From assembly GCA_028287305.1 (NCBI GenBank), contig JAQBPX010000023.1, forward strand, positions 36,697 through 100,696: 64,000 nt of DNA, in the 5' to 3' direction. Below are positions 53,542-61,931 of the stretch, piece after piece. The notes beneath the pieces are model-generated. The model made no database searches, had not been told where the DNA came from, and saw only the letters and a list, made by a program, of their open reading frames with translations. How positions within the stretch are numbered: the first letter of the stretch is position 1; each line of letters starts with the position of its first letter. The position numbers and the translations under genes are program-made. This stretch comes from Gemmatimonadota bacterium (GTDB lineage Bacteria; Gemmatimonadota; Gemmatimonadetes; Gemmatimonadales; Gemmatimonadaceae).

Positions 53542-54561
53542 ATGCGCCGATTCCTGCTGCCCCTCCTCGCCCTGCCAATCGCCTGCGGCGACAGCTCCAC
53601 GACGTCCGCCGCAATGCGCCCCCAGGCCACCGGCACGGGCACTCGCCCCTTCACCGCCCTTCCACTCTCCCTCACCAACACCAGAATCGTCGCCCTCGGC
53701 GCCATGAACGGCTCCCAGCATACGCTCCCCACCGATCACATCTACTTCTACGGCGCCATCGACACTCCGCAGGGCCTCGGCTCGATCGGTGACCGCCCCG
53801 TGTACGCGATCGCCGACGGCCTCGTGCAGCAGGTCAACGTCACCACGCCGCCGGGGGACGTGAAGGTCTGGATCGGGGTGACGTCCACCTTTCGCTACTA
53901 CTATGGCCACCTTTTCCTCGACGCGGGCATCGTCGAAGGAACGAAGGTCCTCGCCGGCCAGCGCATCGGACACACGGGCACGAGCGGCGCCCTCGACCTC
54001 GGCGTGGTCAACGACCAGCACGACGTCGGATACGTCGCGCCCGATCGCTATGGCGAGACCGGCCACACGCAGTCGCCCCTCTCCTTCTATACCGAGCCGC
54101 TGCGGACGCAGCTCTACGCGCTCGTGAAGCGCGACGGACCGGAGAAGGACGGCCGCATCAACTACGACATAGCCGGCACGCTCAGTGGCAACTGGTTTCG
54201 CGACAACCTGCCACTCGACACGCGCAGCTTTGGCGGCGAGGGCTGGGGTCACCAGGCGTCATTCGCCTTCGACGTGTACGCGCCGAGCGTCGCGAAGATA
54301 TCGATCGGCGGCGAGCTCGCGGTCGAGGGCCAGTTCGACATCCCGGTGCCGGAGATCCCGTGGGCCTCGGTCACGGTCGCGAGCGGAATGGTCACCTACC
54401 GCCTCACCACCATCGACCCCAACTACCCTGAGCGGCGCCTCAACGACCGCGGGTGGCTGCTCGCGCAGATGCTCTCGTCGAGCCGGGTGAAGCTCGAGGC
54501 GTTCCTCCCCGGGCCGAAGCCCGTAGCGTTCACGGTGGCTGCGAGGGAGTACATCCGGTAG
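53542..54561 (+). CDS. M23-like peptidase-fold lipoprotein
   Basis: 339 residues. Signal peptide with lipobox LPIAC. The lysostaphin-like fold of M23 peptidases is visible (VYAIADGLVQQVN, YYYGHLFLDAGIVEGTKVLA, GQRIGHTGTSGALDLGVV). The first zinc ligand motif HIYFYGAID keeps His and Asp, but the last His-x-His is changed, so it may be inactive. The C-terminal 150 residues are a separate beta-rich domain. Target could be peptidoglycan, or it could have become a binding protein. Confidence 0.82.
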   Translation: MRRFLLPLLALPIACGDSSTTSAAMRPQATGTGTRPFTALPLSLTNTRIVALGAMNGSQHTLPTDHIYFYGAIDTPQGLGSIGDRPVYAIADGLVQQVNVTTPPGDVKVWIGVTSTFRYYYGHLFLDAGIVEGTKVLAGQRIGHTGTSGALDLGVVNDQHDVGYVAPDRYGETGHTQSPLSFYTEPLRTQLYALVKRDGPEKDGRINYDIAGTLSGNWFRDNLPLDTRSFGGEGWGHQASFAFDVYAPSVAKISIGGELAVEGQFDIPVPEIPWASVTVASGMVTYRLTTIDPNYPERRLNDRGWLLAQMLSSSRVKLEAFLPGPKPVAFTVAAREYIR

Positions 54562-54569
54562 GCGCTGAC

Positions 54570-54765
54570 GGCACACCGAAACTGCTTCAACTGCAACCGA
54601 CTTGAGCCACGGGTTTCACTGAGCCGCTGCGCGGCTGACACTGCCATTTGACCGCAGTGTTGCGCCTGCGCAGCAGGCGCCCGTGAAACCCGTGGCTCAA
54701 GGCTGTTGCTGTTTGGTTGTTTCAGTGGCGGCGAACTGCAGATCCCTCGCTACGCTCAGGATGAC
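54570..54765 (-). repeat. Composite repeat, copy 2 (inverted, core flipped)
   Basis: 196 nt on the minus strand. GTCATCC box at 54732-54765 directly after the mgtE stop. Perfect 18-bp arms CTTGAGCCACGGGTTTCA at 54601-54618 and its complement at 54684-54701. The core hairpins GAGCCGCTGCGCGGCT and GCGCCTGCGCAGCAGGCGC are inverted relative to the box and outer arms when compared with the copy at 56898. Confidence 0.9.
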
Positions 54766-56177
54766 TAGAGGAGAGTGCCGCGCAGAAGCAGGAACGCCAC
54801 CGAGAAATAAATGATCAACCCCGTAACATCCACGAGAGTAGCCACGAACGGCGCCGAGGCCGACGCCGGATCAAACCCCAACCGCTTCAACAGGAACGGC
54901 AACATCGACCCCGCCAGCGACCCAAACCCCACAATCCCAACCAGCGCCAACCCCACCGTAGTAGCCAGCAGCAGGTGATGCGGCCCATACGAGAACAACC
55001 CGAGCCGCTCCCACAGCTCGATCCGCACGAACCCGATCACGCCGAGGATCGCGCCGAGCGTGAGGCCCGTCGGCAGCTCGCGCACCGCGATCTTCCACCA
55101 GTCCTTCACCTTCACCTCGCCCAGCGCGAGCGCGCGAATGATCAGCGAGGTCGCCTGCGATCCGCTGTTGCCTCCCGATGACATCACGAGCGGGATGAAC
55201 ATCGCGAGCACCGCCGCCTTCTCGATCTCGCCCTGGAAGTGCTGCATCGCGGTGGCGGTCAGCATCTCCGACACGAACAGCGCCATCAGCCACCCCGCGC
55301 GCTTCCTGATCATCGCGCCGAAGCCGATCTCCGTGTACGGCGCGCCGAGCGCCTCCATGCCGCCGAACTTCTGCACGTCCTCGGTCTGCTCGCGGACGAT
55401 CGCGTCGATCACGTCGTCCACCGTCACGATGCCGAGCACGCGCTGCTCGTCGTCTACCACCGGCAGCGCGAGCAGGTTGTACTTGGAGATCGTGCGCGCC
55501 ACGTCCTCGCGGTCGGTGTCGCTCGTCACCGTGAGCGGCACGCGACGCGACCCCACGTCGCGCATCAGCGTGCTGCGGTCCGGTGTCACGATCAGGTCGC
55601 GCAGCGACACCACGTGCTCGAGCCGCTGCGTCTGCGGCGACAGGCAGTAGATCGCGTACACCGTCTCCTTCGAGCGCCCCACCTGCCCGATGTGCTCGAG
55701 CGCCTGCTGCACCGTCCACGTCGCCGGCACCGAGACGAACTCCGTCGTCATGATGCCGCCCGCGGTGTCGGGCGCGTACTGCAGCAGCAGCTGCAACCCG
55801 TGACGCGTGGTCGCGTCGAGCCGCTTGAGGAAGCGCGCGCGCTCCTCCTGGGGCAGCTCGCGGAACAGCTCCGCCTGCTGGTCGGCGCTCATCGCGTCGA
55901 TCAGCGGCGCGGCCTTCTCCTCGCCCATCGCCTGGAACATCTCGACGCGATGCGACGTCAGCTCCGGCTCGTCGAACACCGTCACGGCCAGGTCGAATGG
56001 CAGCGACAGCAGCACGCGCGCCGCCGCATCCGTCGGCAGGGCGCGCAGCGCATCGGCGATGTCGGCCGCGCGCAACCCGGCCAGCGCCTCGGCCAGGTCG
56101 CCGGGGTCGCCGTGCAACAGGTAGAGCAGCTCCGGCACGTTGGGGCCGGCGCGGTGCGGGGGAGGCGATACGGGCAT
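54765..56177 (-). CDS. mgtE: Magnesium transporter MgtE
   Basis: 470 residues with the full MgtE layout: N-terminal helical MgtE_N domain (about 20-125), two CBS domains (about 135-255) and five transmembrane helices. Seen are GGMEALGAPYTE, FIPLVMSSGGNSGSQATSL, the Mg-channel region, and GFDPASASAPFVATLVDVTG. The CBS domains close the channel when cellular magnesium is high. No leader long enough for a magnesium riboswitch exists (61 nt to the divergent gene). Confidence 0.96.
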   Translation of the reverse strand: MPVSPPPHRAGPNVPELLYLLHGDPGDLAEALAGLRAADIADALRALPTDAAARVLLSLPFDLAVTVFDEPELTSHRVEMFQAMGEEKAAPLIDAMSADQQAELFRELPQEERARFLKRLDATTRHGLQLLLQYAPDTAGGIMTTEFVSVPATWTVQQALEHIGQVGRSKETVYAIYCLSPQTQRLEHVVSLRDLIVTPDRSTLMRDVGSRRVPLTVTSDTDREDVARTISKYNLLALPVVDDEQRVLGIVTVDDVIDAIVREQTEDVQKFGGMEALGAPYTEIGFGAMIRKRAGWLMALFVSEMLTATAMQHFQGEIEKAAVLAMFIPLVMSSGGNSGSQATSLIIRALALGEVKVKDWWKIAVRELPTGLTLGAILGVIGFVRIELWERLGLFSYGPHHLLLATTVGLALVGIVGFGSLAGSMLPFLLKRLGFDPASASAPFVATLVDVTGLIIYFSVAFLLLRGTLL

Positions 56178-56238
56178 CGATGCTTACGACAGGGGGGAGG
56201 ACCGGGTGCCGACAGTATAGGAATGAGCGGCGTCGCAA

Positions 56239-56907
56239 GTGCACCGATCTGTCATGGAACCGCGCCCGATGGAACCCGCCGACGCCCCTGCTCGTATGGA
56301 CTGCACGATGCCCACCTCACTCATCGTCACCGCGCTCCCCGCCCTCACCGTGATGCTCGGCTGGGCCGTGTTCATGGTGCTGATGGTGCGCCGGGCGCGC
56401 GCGACGGATCGCACCACGCGCCGCCGCGACCCCTGGAGCTGGGTCGGGATTTCCCTCCAGGGCATCGCGTTCGGCATCGCCTGGAGCCTCGAGCGCTTCC
56501 GCTTCGCGCGGCTGGTCGACACTCACGAGACGCTGGCGACGCTCCGCCTGATGGTGGTCATCCTGCTGGTCGCCGCGAGCCTGCGCCTCTTCCAGCGCTC
56601 CCTCGCGACGCTCGGCACCCACTGGAGCCTGGTCGCGCGCGTGGGCACTGCGCACCAGCTCATCACGAGCGGCCCCTACGCGAAAGTGCGCCACCCCATC
56701 TACGTCGCCATGTTCGGGATGCTCCTCGCAGCGAGCCTCGCGATGGGCGGGCCGGTTTGTATGCTTCCGGGGGCCGTGCTGTTCGTGCTGGGTACGGTGA
56801 TGAGGGTGCGGCGGGAGGATTCCTTGCTGCGCGCCGAGTTCGGCGCCAGCTTCGACCTGTATGCTGCGCGGGTGGGGGCGCTGGTTCCACGGACCAGGTC
56901 ATCCTGA
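56239..56907 (+). CDS. Isoprenylcysteine carboxyl methyltransferase-family protein
   Basis: 222 residues, four or five helices. C-terminal signature SGPYAKVRHPIYVAMFGMLL and EDSLLRAEFGASFDLYAARV with RVGALVP, which form the SAM and substrate pocket of ICMT/PEMT-like methyltransferases. The substrate in bacteria is usually unknown. Several in-frame starts exist (56239, 56254, 56269, 56296), and 56296 gives a tidy membrane start. The stop TGA is contributed by the GTCATCC repeat. Confidence 0.82.
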   Translation: MHRSVMEPRPMEPADAPARMDCTMPTSLIVTALPALTVMLGWAVFMVLMVRRARATDRTTRRRDPWSWVGISLQGIAFGIAWSLERFRFARLVDTHETLATLRLMVVILLVAASLRLFQRSLATLGTHWSLVARVGTAHQLITSGPYAKVRHPIYVAMFGMLLAASLAMGGPVCMLPGAVLFVLGTVMRVRREDSLLRAEFGASFDLYAARVGALVPRTRSS

Positions 56908-57093
56908 GCGCAGCGAAGGATCTGCCGTTCGCCTTCACTGAAACAACCAAACAGCAAGAGCCTTGAGCCACGGATTGCACTGAGCCGCTGCGCGGCTGAC
57001 ACTGGCCCGTGATCGCAGTGTTGCGCCTGCGCAGCAGGCGCCCGTGAAACCCGTGGCATAAGGCAGTTGCAGTTGAGGCAGTTTCGGTGTGCC
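56898..57093 (+). repeat. Composite repeat, copy 3
   Basis: 196 nt. GTCATCC box (56898-56931), ACTGAAACAACCAAACAGCA arm, hairpin core GAGCCGCTGCGCGGCTGACAC ... GCGCCTGCGCAGCAGGCGC within TTGAGCCACGG / CCGTGGCATAA arms, then GCAGTTTCGGTGTGCC. It overlaps the last codons of the methyltransferase gene and ends 30 nt before the next gene. Confidence 0.9.
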
Positions 57094-57123
57094 AGCATAG
57101 TTGCCTCTCTCCCCAAAACCGAA

Positions 57124-59109
57124 ATGATTTCCTCGAAGCTTCGCGGGATCTTCCCCTCCCTGATGCTCGCCGCCGTCCCCGCCCACGCGCAGCTAGCTCC
57201 TCCCGACAGCTTCCGTCTCCACAAGTTCGCCCAGCCCATCGGCTGGGAAATAGACACGCGCACCACGACCCCAGACTCCACAAGAACCGACATCAGGTTC
57301 TCCTTCGTGGATCGCGGGAGCCCCGTCCCCATGACGGGCTTCCTCACCACCGATCCGCGCAACGCAGTCACGCACCTCAAGCTCCGCGGCTTCGTCGCGC
57401 GCGGCGCCGGGATCAACGCCGAGGTCGACTTCACGCCCGGCAAGAGCTGGAGCGCAAACCTCCGCAACGACACCACGCACACCACCGCCTCGGGCACGAC
57501 GCCCGCCTTCGTCATCACCGGCTACAGCCCCGTCGCGAACCAGGAAGCGCTCATCCGCTGGTGGAAGCGCAGCGGTCGCCCCGACTCGATCACCACGCTG
57601 CCCGGCGGCTTCGCGAAGGTGCACCTGCGCGGCCGCGACACCGTCTCCGTCGCCGGCAAGCGGGTGATCCTCGAGCGCTACGCACTCGACGGCATCGTCT
57701 GGGGCCAGGAATCGCTCTGGATGCACGGCGACACGCTCGTCGCGCTCGTCACGCGCGACGCCGAGTTCGATCACTTCGAGGCGCTCCGCCCCGCGTACGT
57801 CCCCTCGCTCGGCCGCTTCATCGAGCGCGGCGCAGCCGATGGACTGGCGCGCTTGCGCCAGCTCGCACTCGCCGGCGCGCCGTCGTCACCGAAAGCGTAC
57901 GCGCTCGTGGGCGCGACACTCATCGACGCGACCGGCGCGGCGCCGATACCCGATGCGGTCGTGATCGTAAAGAACGGCCGCATCACCGCCGCCGGCCCGC
58001 GCGCCTCGGTCAAGATCCCGCATGGCATCCCCCAGGTGAACGTCGCCGGCAAGACGATCGTCCCCGGCCTCTGGGACATGCACGCGCACTACGAGCAGGT
58101 CGAGTGGGGCCCCATCTATCTCGCGAGCGGCGTCACGACCGTGCGCGACGTCGGCAACGTCACCGAGTTCATGACCAGCGTGCGCGACGCGATCGCCGCC
58201 GGCCGCGGCATCGGCCCGCACATTCTCCTCGCCGGCCTCGTCGACGGCACCGGCCCATTCGCGCTCGGCGTCACGCGCGTCGACAGCGCGAGCCAGGTGC
58301 AACGCGCCGTGAGCAACTACAAGCGACTCGGCTACCAGCAGATCAAGATCTACAGCAGCGTGACGCCGGCGATGGTCGCCGAGGTCGCGCGCGTCGCGCA
58401 TGCGAACGGCATGACCGTCACGGGGCATGTCCCGCGCGGCATGAACGTGTTGCAGGCGATCGACAGCGGCATGGACCAGGTGAATCACGCGCCGTACCTG
58501 CGCGGCCCCGCATTCGCGACGGGGAACACCACGCTCGACACGAGCTTCACCGGCTACAAGGCCCTGCGGGACAAGCTGCTCGCGCACCACACCGTGCTCG
58601 ACCCCACGCTCGTGATCTACGAGTGGGAGTATCACGCGCAGGGCGTCCCGATGTCGAGCTTCGAGCCTGGCGTCACCAAGCTCCCCGCGAGCCTGCGCAC
58701 CACGTACGAGAAGTCGGGCGTGAGTAGCGCCGACAGCGCGAAGTCCGCCGCGACGTTCAGCCAGCTGCTGCAGGTGGTGGGCGCGCTGCACCGCGACGGA
58801 GTGCCGATCATGGCCGGCACCGACCAGGTCGTTCCCGGCCACAGCCTGCACCGCGAGATGGAGCTCTACGTGCGCGCCGGATTCACGCCCATGGAAGCCA
58901 TCCAGAGCGCGACGTCTGTCCCCGCGCACGTGATGGGCCTCGATGCGGAAGTGGGAACCGTGACTGTCGGCAAGCGCGCCGACCTGCTGGTCGTGGATGG
59001 CGATCCGCTTGCGGACATCGCGAACCTGAGGCGCGTGGCGCTCGTGATCAGCGGGGGAGTGCAATACAAGCCCGCGCCGCTGTGGAGATTGGTGGACTTC
59101 AAGCCGTGA
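57124..59109 (+). CDS. Exported amidohydrolase
   Basis: 661 residues. Signal peptide (GIFPSLMLAAVPAHAQ). The first 250 residues are a beta-rich domain. The metal-dependent amidohydrolase barrel follows: GLWDMHAHYEQ (HxH), lysine in QIKIYSSVTPAM, GHVPRGMN, and Asp in MAGTDQVVPGHSLHREM. Close in plan to imidazolonepropionase-like and prolidase-like exported enzymes. Substrate unknown. ATG at 57124 gives the signal peptide; the upstream in-frame ATG would place it inside the repeat. Confidence 0.9.
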   Translation: MISSKLRGIFPSLMLAAVPAHAQLAPPDSFRLHKFAQPIGWEIDTRTTTPDSTRTDIRFSFVDRGSPVPMTGFLTTDPRNAVTHLKLRGFVARGAGINAEVDFTPGKSWSANLRNDTTHTTASGTTPAFVITGYSPVANQEALIRWWKRSGRPDSITTLPGGFAKVHLRGRDTVSVAGKRVILERYALDGIVWGQESLWMHGDTLVALVTRDAEFDHFEALRPAYVPSLGRFIERGAADGLARLRQLALAGAPSSPKAYALVGATLIDATGAAPIPDAVVIVKNGRITAAGPRASVKIPHGIPQVNVAGKTIVPGLWDMHAHYEQVEWGPIYLASGVTTVRDVGNVTEFMTSVRDAIAAGRGIGPHILLAGLVDGTGPFALGVTRVDSASQVQRAVSNYKRLGYQQIKIYSSVTPAMVAEVARVAHANGMTVTGHVPRGMNVLQAIDSGMDQVNHAPYLRGPAFATGNTTLDTSFTGYKALRDKLLAHHTVLDPTLVIYEWEYHAQGVPMSSFEPGVTKLPASLRTTYEKSGVSSADSAKSAATFSQLLQVVGALHRDGVPIMAGTDQVVPGHSLHREMELYVRAGFTPMEAIQSATSVPAHVMGLDAEVGTVTVGKRADLLVVDGDPLADIANLRRVALVISGGVQYKPAPLWRLVDFKP

Positions 59110-59113
59110 CTGC

Positions 59114-59145
59114 CGTCATCCTGAGCGTAGCGTAGGACCTGCAGT
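59114..59145 (+). repeat. GTCATCC-box repeat, solo, after an amidohydrolase gene
   Basis: GTCATCCTGAGCGTAGCGTA followed by GGACCTGC, 5 nt after a stop codon and in the orientation of the gene. The hairpin part of the composite is absent and a different element follows at 59157. Confidence 0.8.
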
Positions 59146-59156
59146 GGCCGTTACGC

Positions 59157-59348
59157 CGATACCGAGTTCGGGTTGCCTGAAGCCTGACGCCTGAAGCCAA
59201 AGCACAGAGGCGGAACGCGGCGTCCTGCGGCCGCCGCTTCGTTATCCGTTCCCAGTCAACGAAGAACAGATAACGAAGCGCGAAGCGCATCCTTGTCAGT
59301 GCTCGAGCTTCAGGCTTCAGGCTTCAGGCAAGCCTGCTCCCGATATCG
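59157..59348. repeat. GGCTTCA element, variant F
   Basis: 192 nt. Outer inverted repeats 59175-59197 and 59307-59329 (three GCTTCAG heptamers, 22 of 23 paired). Inner perfect 12-bp inverted repeat CGCTTCGTTATC at 59235-59246 with 59269-59280. It fills the gap between the two amidohydrolase genes. Confidence 0.9.
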
Positions 59349-59378
59349 CCGTACTGGCGCGCTCCGCAGCGCTCCCGC

Positions 59379-60305
59379 ATGTTCGCCCTCATGCTCCTCC
59401 CCCTCCTGCTCCTCCAGCTGACCCAGCCGATCCTGGACGTGCACATGCACGCCCTCCACTACACCGACCAGGGCCCCCCGCCAGTATCCGTCTGCCCCGG
59501 AACCGGCACCCTCACGCCGCCGCGCACGAACGGCGCCGTGAACCTGAACGACCTCATGACGTGCGCGCACAAGCTCGTCTCCGGCGCCACCGACGACGCG
59601 ATCATGACGCGCACCATCGCGATCATGGTGAAGTACAACGTGGTGGGCGTCCTCAGCGGCGACGACATGGCGCTCACCCGCCGCTGGAAAGCCGCCGCGC
59701 CTGCGCGCTTCATCGTCGGCACCACGAACACCCCCGGCCTCGATTCCGCGCGCGCCTGGCTCCGCAGCGGTGAGCTGAAGGTCCTCGGCGAGCTCGCGTT
59801 CCAGTATGCCGGCATCGGCCCCGGCGATTCCATTCCCGAGCAGTGGTACGCGCTGGCCGAGCAGCAGGACGTACCCCTCGCGATCCATGTCGGCCCGGGC
59901 CCGCCAGGCGCCGCGTACTTCGCCGCGCCCGACTACCGCATGCGCCTCAGCAACCCGCTGCTGATGGAGGACGTGCTGCTGCGTCACCCGAAGCTGCGCA
60001 TCGAGTTGATGCACGCCGGCTGGCCCATGCTCGACGCGACCGTCGCGCTCCTCTATGCGCACCCCCAGGTCTACGTCGACGTAGGCGTCATCAGCTGGGC
60101 GATCTCCGAGAAGGAGTTCTACTCCTATCTCGAGCGCCTGGTGAACGCGGGCTTCGGCAAGCGCATCATGTTCGGCAGCGACCAGATGATCTGGCCCGAG
60201 GCGCTCGAGGTAGCGATCCTGCGCGTGCAGCGCGCGACCTTCCTCACCGCCGAGCAGAAGCGCGACATCTTCTACAACAACGCGAAGCGGTGGCTGCGGC
60301 TGTAG
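59379..60305 (+). CDS. Amidohydrolase family protein (COG2159-like)
   Basis: 308 residues. N-terminal hydrophobic stretch (FALMLLPLLLLQLTQ) is likely an export signal. The barrel has DVHMHAL, AIHVG, ELMHAGWP and Asp in MFGSDQMIWP as metal ligands and catalytic aspartate of the amidohydrolase-2 (ACMSD-like) family. Members are decarboxylases or hydrolases of small organic acids, and the substrate here is unknown. It follows the other amidohydrolase gene. Confidence 0.87.
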   Translation: MFALMLLPLLLLQLTQPILDVHMHALHYTDQGPPPVSVCPGTGTLTPPRTNGAVNLNDLMTCAHKLVSGATDDAIMTRTIAIMVKYNVVGVLSGDDMALTRRWKAAAPARFIVGTTNTPGLDSARAWLRSGELKVLGELAFQYAGIGPGDSIPEQWYALAEQQDVPLAIHVGPGPPGAAYFAAPDYRMRLSNPLLMEDVLLRHPKLRIELMHAGWPMLDATVALLYAHPQVYVDVGVISWAISEKEFYSYLERLVNAGFGKRIMFGSDQMIWPEALEVAILRVQRATFLTAEQKRDIFYNNAKRWLRL

Positions 60306-60310
60306 CTCTT

Positions 60311-60345
60311 GTCATCCTGAGCGAAGCGAGGGATCTGCCGTTCGC
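60311..60345 (+). repeat. GTCATCC-box repeat, solo
   Basis: GTCATCCTGAGCGAAGCGAG with GGATCTGCCGTTCGCGG, 6 nt after the preceding stop codon and in the orientation of that gene. It abuts the GGTCTGT element at 60351. Confidence 0.85.
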
Positions 60346-60350
60346 GGTCA

Positions 60351-60560
60351 CCCCTCTACCGTTCCAAAAGGTCTGTAGTCTGTGGTCCGTGGCACGAGCA
60401 CCGACACCGTATGCGGGCGCTTCGCGCCCGCTTCGTCATGAGCGCGTAGTCGACATGGAACCCCGGCTGTGACCGCGAACCAATGACGAAGCGCGCAGCG
60501 CTTCCGCATCCTGTCAGGGCCACAGCCCACAGCCCACAGACCCGCTGACTGGTAGAGGGG
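60351..60560. repeat. GGTCTGT palindromic element, empty copy 2
   Basis: 210 nt. Outer perfect 10-bp inverted repeat CCCCTCTACC / GGTAGAGGGG (60351-60360, 60551-60560). Heptamer arms 60370-60393 and 60519-60542 pair at 20 of 24 positions. Inside, hairpin GCGGGCGC-TTCG-GCGCCCGC, then CTTCGTCATGAG and the opposite-strand ATGACGAAGCG, so the whole folds into a long stem. Confidence 0.92.
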
Positions 60561-60567
60561 CCAACAT

Positions 60568-60593
60568 GAGTGGCAGCTCCGTAGCTGCCACTC
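60568..60593. other. Perfect 11-bp hairpin
   Basis: GAGTGGCAGCT / AGCTGCCACTC with loop CCGT, enclosed by outer GGGGCC / GGCCCTT pairing (about 60556-60608). It has no T-run, so it is not a standard terminator. It lies in the 144 nt between the element end and the paralogue-B TPR gene, and the rest of that stretch shows nothing I recognise. Confidence 0.7.
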
Positions 60594-60737
60594 AGGACGA
60601 TGGCCCTTGAAATTTCCCCTCACGCAGCGTCTCACGCCCCCTTCCGCTCACACCCGAGCCCGCCGACTTTCCCGGCCCATCGATTGCACCTACCCAAGGG
60701 TTAGCCCAAAAAATCCCACCCTTCTCGCATCTTCCCC

Positions 60738-61931
60738 ATGCGCAGACTCCTGATCGCCCTCGCCGCCGTCGCCGCCGTATCCGCCTCGGCGAGCGCCCAG
60801 AAAACCCCCAAGCGCCCCAAGCTCTTCGACGGCGCCGACACCAACGACGCCCGCGCGTACCTGGAATACGGTACGGTGATGCTGAAGAATGACCCCGAAA
60901 AGGCCGGTGACGCCTTCTACTGGGCCACCCGGCTCGATCCCGCGAACGCCGAGGCGTTCTACGCGCGCCGTGTTGCGTACCTCCTCGCCAACCCGCGCCG
61001 CTATGGACAGTACCAGTCCGGCGACAAGAGGGTAATTCAGAGCAAGGAGATGCAGCAGATGGACTCCCTCCTCGGCCGCGCCCTCATGCTCAATCCGGTC
61101 TTCGTCCGCCGCCACGAACGCACCGCGCTCATTGCGCTCCTCAAGTTCTGGATTGAGGACGGTCAGGGTGGCAGCGTCACCGTCGACCAGGCTTACATCG
61201 ACCGAATGATCGACGAAGCAACCCGCAATGGCGCCAACGAAGACCTGCGCGCCGAGATGGCCTACGCCGACGGCGACTACTCCGACGCCCTGCGCTACTA
61301 CGTGACCGCCCTCAAGAGCTCGAAGGACAAGGCCGGCATCCACGTCGAGCGCGGCCGCATCTTCCTGCAGACGGGACACCCCGACAGCGCCTACGCGGAG
61401 TTCGGCGTCGCGCTCGACGAGATGCGCAAGAAGGACAAGAAGGACTTCGTCGTGTTCTACAACAGCAAGGCGTCGCTCGAGGTCTCGCGCGGCATTGCCA
61501 GCGAGCAGGCCGGCCGCATGGGCGATGCGCGCGCCGCCTATTCGCACGCCCTCGAGGAAGACCTCGCCTACTACCCGGCGCACCTCCGCCTCGGTTACCT
61601 GGCGCTCGACTCGAAAGACACCACCACCGCCCTCTCCGAGCTCGACCTCGCCGCGCAGCTCCGCCCCGACGACGGCCTGCTCCACCAGCGCTACGGCTAC
61701 GCGCTCATGAGCGCGGGCAAGAACGACGCAGCCATCGAGCAGCTCAAGAAGGCCACCGAGCTCGAACCCTTCTACGCACTCGGCTTCCGCCAGCTGGGTG
61801 AGGCGTACGAGGCCGCGGGCAAGAAGGCCGAGGCCGCAACAGCCTACAAACAGTACCTGGCGGTCGCGTCGCGCAGCGACAACATGCGCGGCCAGGTCGA
61901 AGCGAAGCTCCCCTCACTCGCCGGACAATGA
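60738..61931 (+). CDS. Exported TPR-repeat protein (paralogue B)
   Basis: 397 residues. Signal peptide (RRLLIALAAVAAVSASASAQ), then PKRPKLFDGADTNDARAYLE matching the DTND region of paralogue A at 50510. About seven TPRs (DPEKAGDAFYWATRLDPANA, FYALGFRQLGEAYEAAGKKA). The start overlaps nothing upstream, and its stop overlaps the S41 protease gene by 4 nt, so the two are translationally coupled. It may deliver substrates to the protease, by context only. Confidence 0.87.
   Translation: MRRLLIALAAVAAVSASASAQKTPKRPKLFDGADTNDARAYLEYGTVMLKNDPEKAGDAFYWATRLDPANAEAFYARRVAYLLANPRRYGQYQSGDKRVIQSKEMQQMDSLLGRALMLNPVFVRRHERTALIALLKFWIEDGQGGSVTVDQAYIDRMIDEATRNGANEDLRAEMAYADGDYSDALRYYVTALKSSKDKAGIHVERGRIFLQTGHPDSAYAEFGVALDEMRKKDKKDFVVFYNSKASLEVSRGIASEQAGRMGDARAAYSHALEEDLAYYPAHLRLGYLALDSKDTTTALSELDLAAQLRPDDGLLHQRYGYALMSAGKNDAAIEQLKKATELEPFYALGFRQLGEAYEAAGKKAEAATAYKQYLAVASRSDNMRGQVEAKLPSLAGQ

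Noticed and set aside
56178..56238. Magnesium riboswitch before mgtE
   Set aside because: Only 61 nt are free and no ykoK-like structure is visible.
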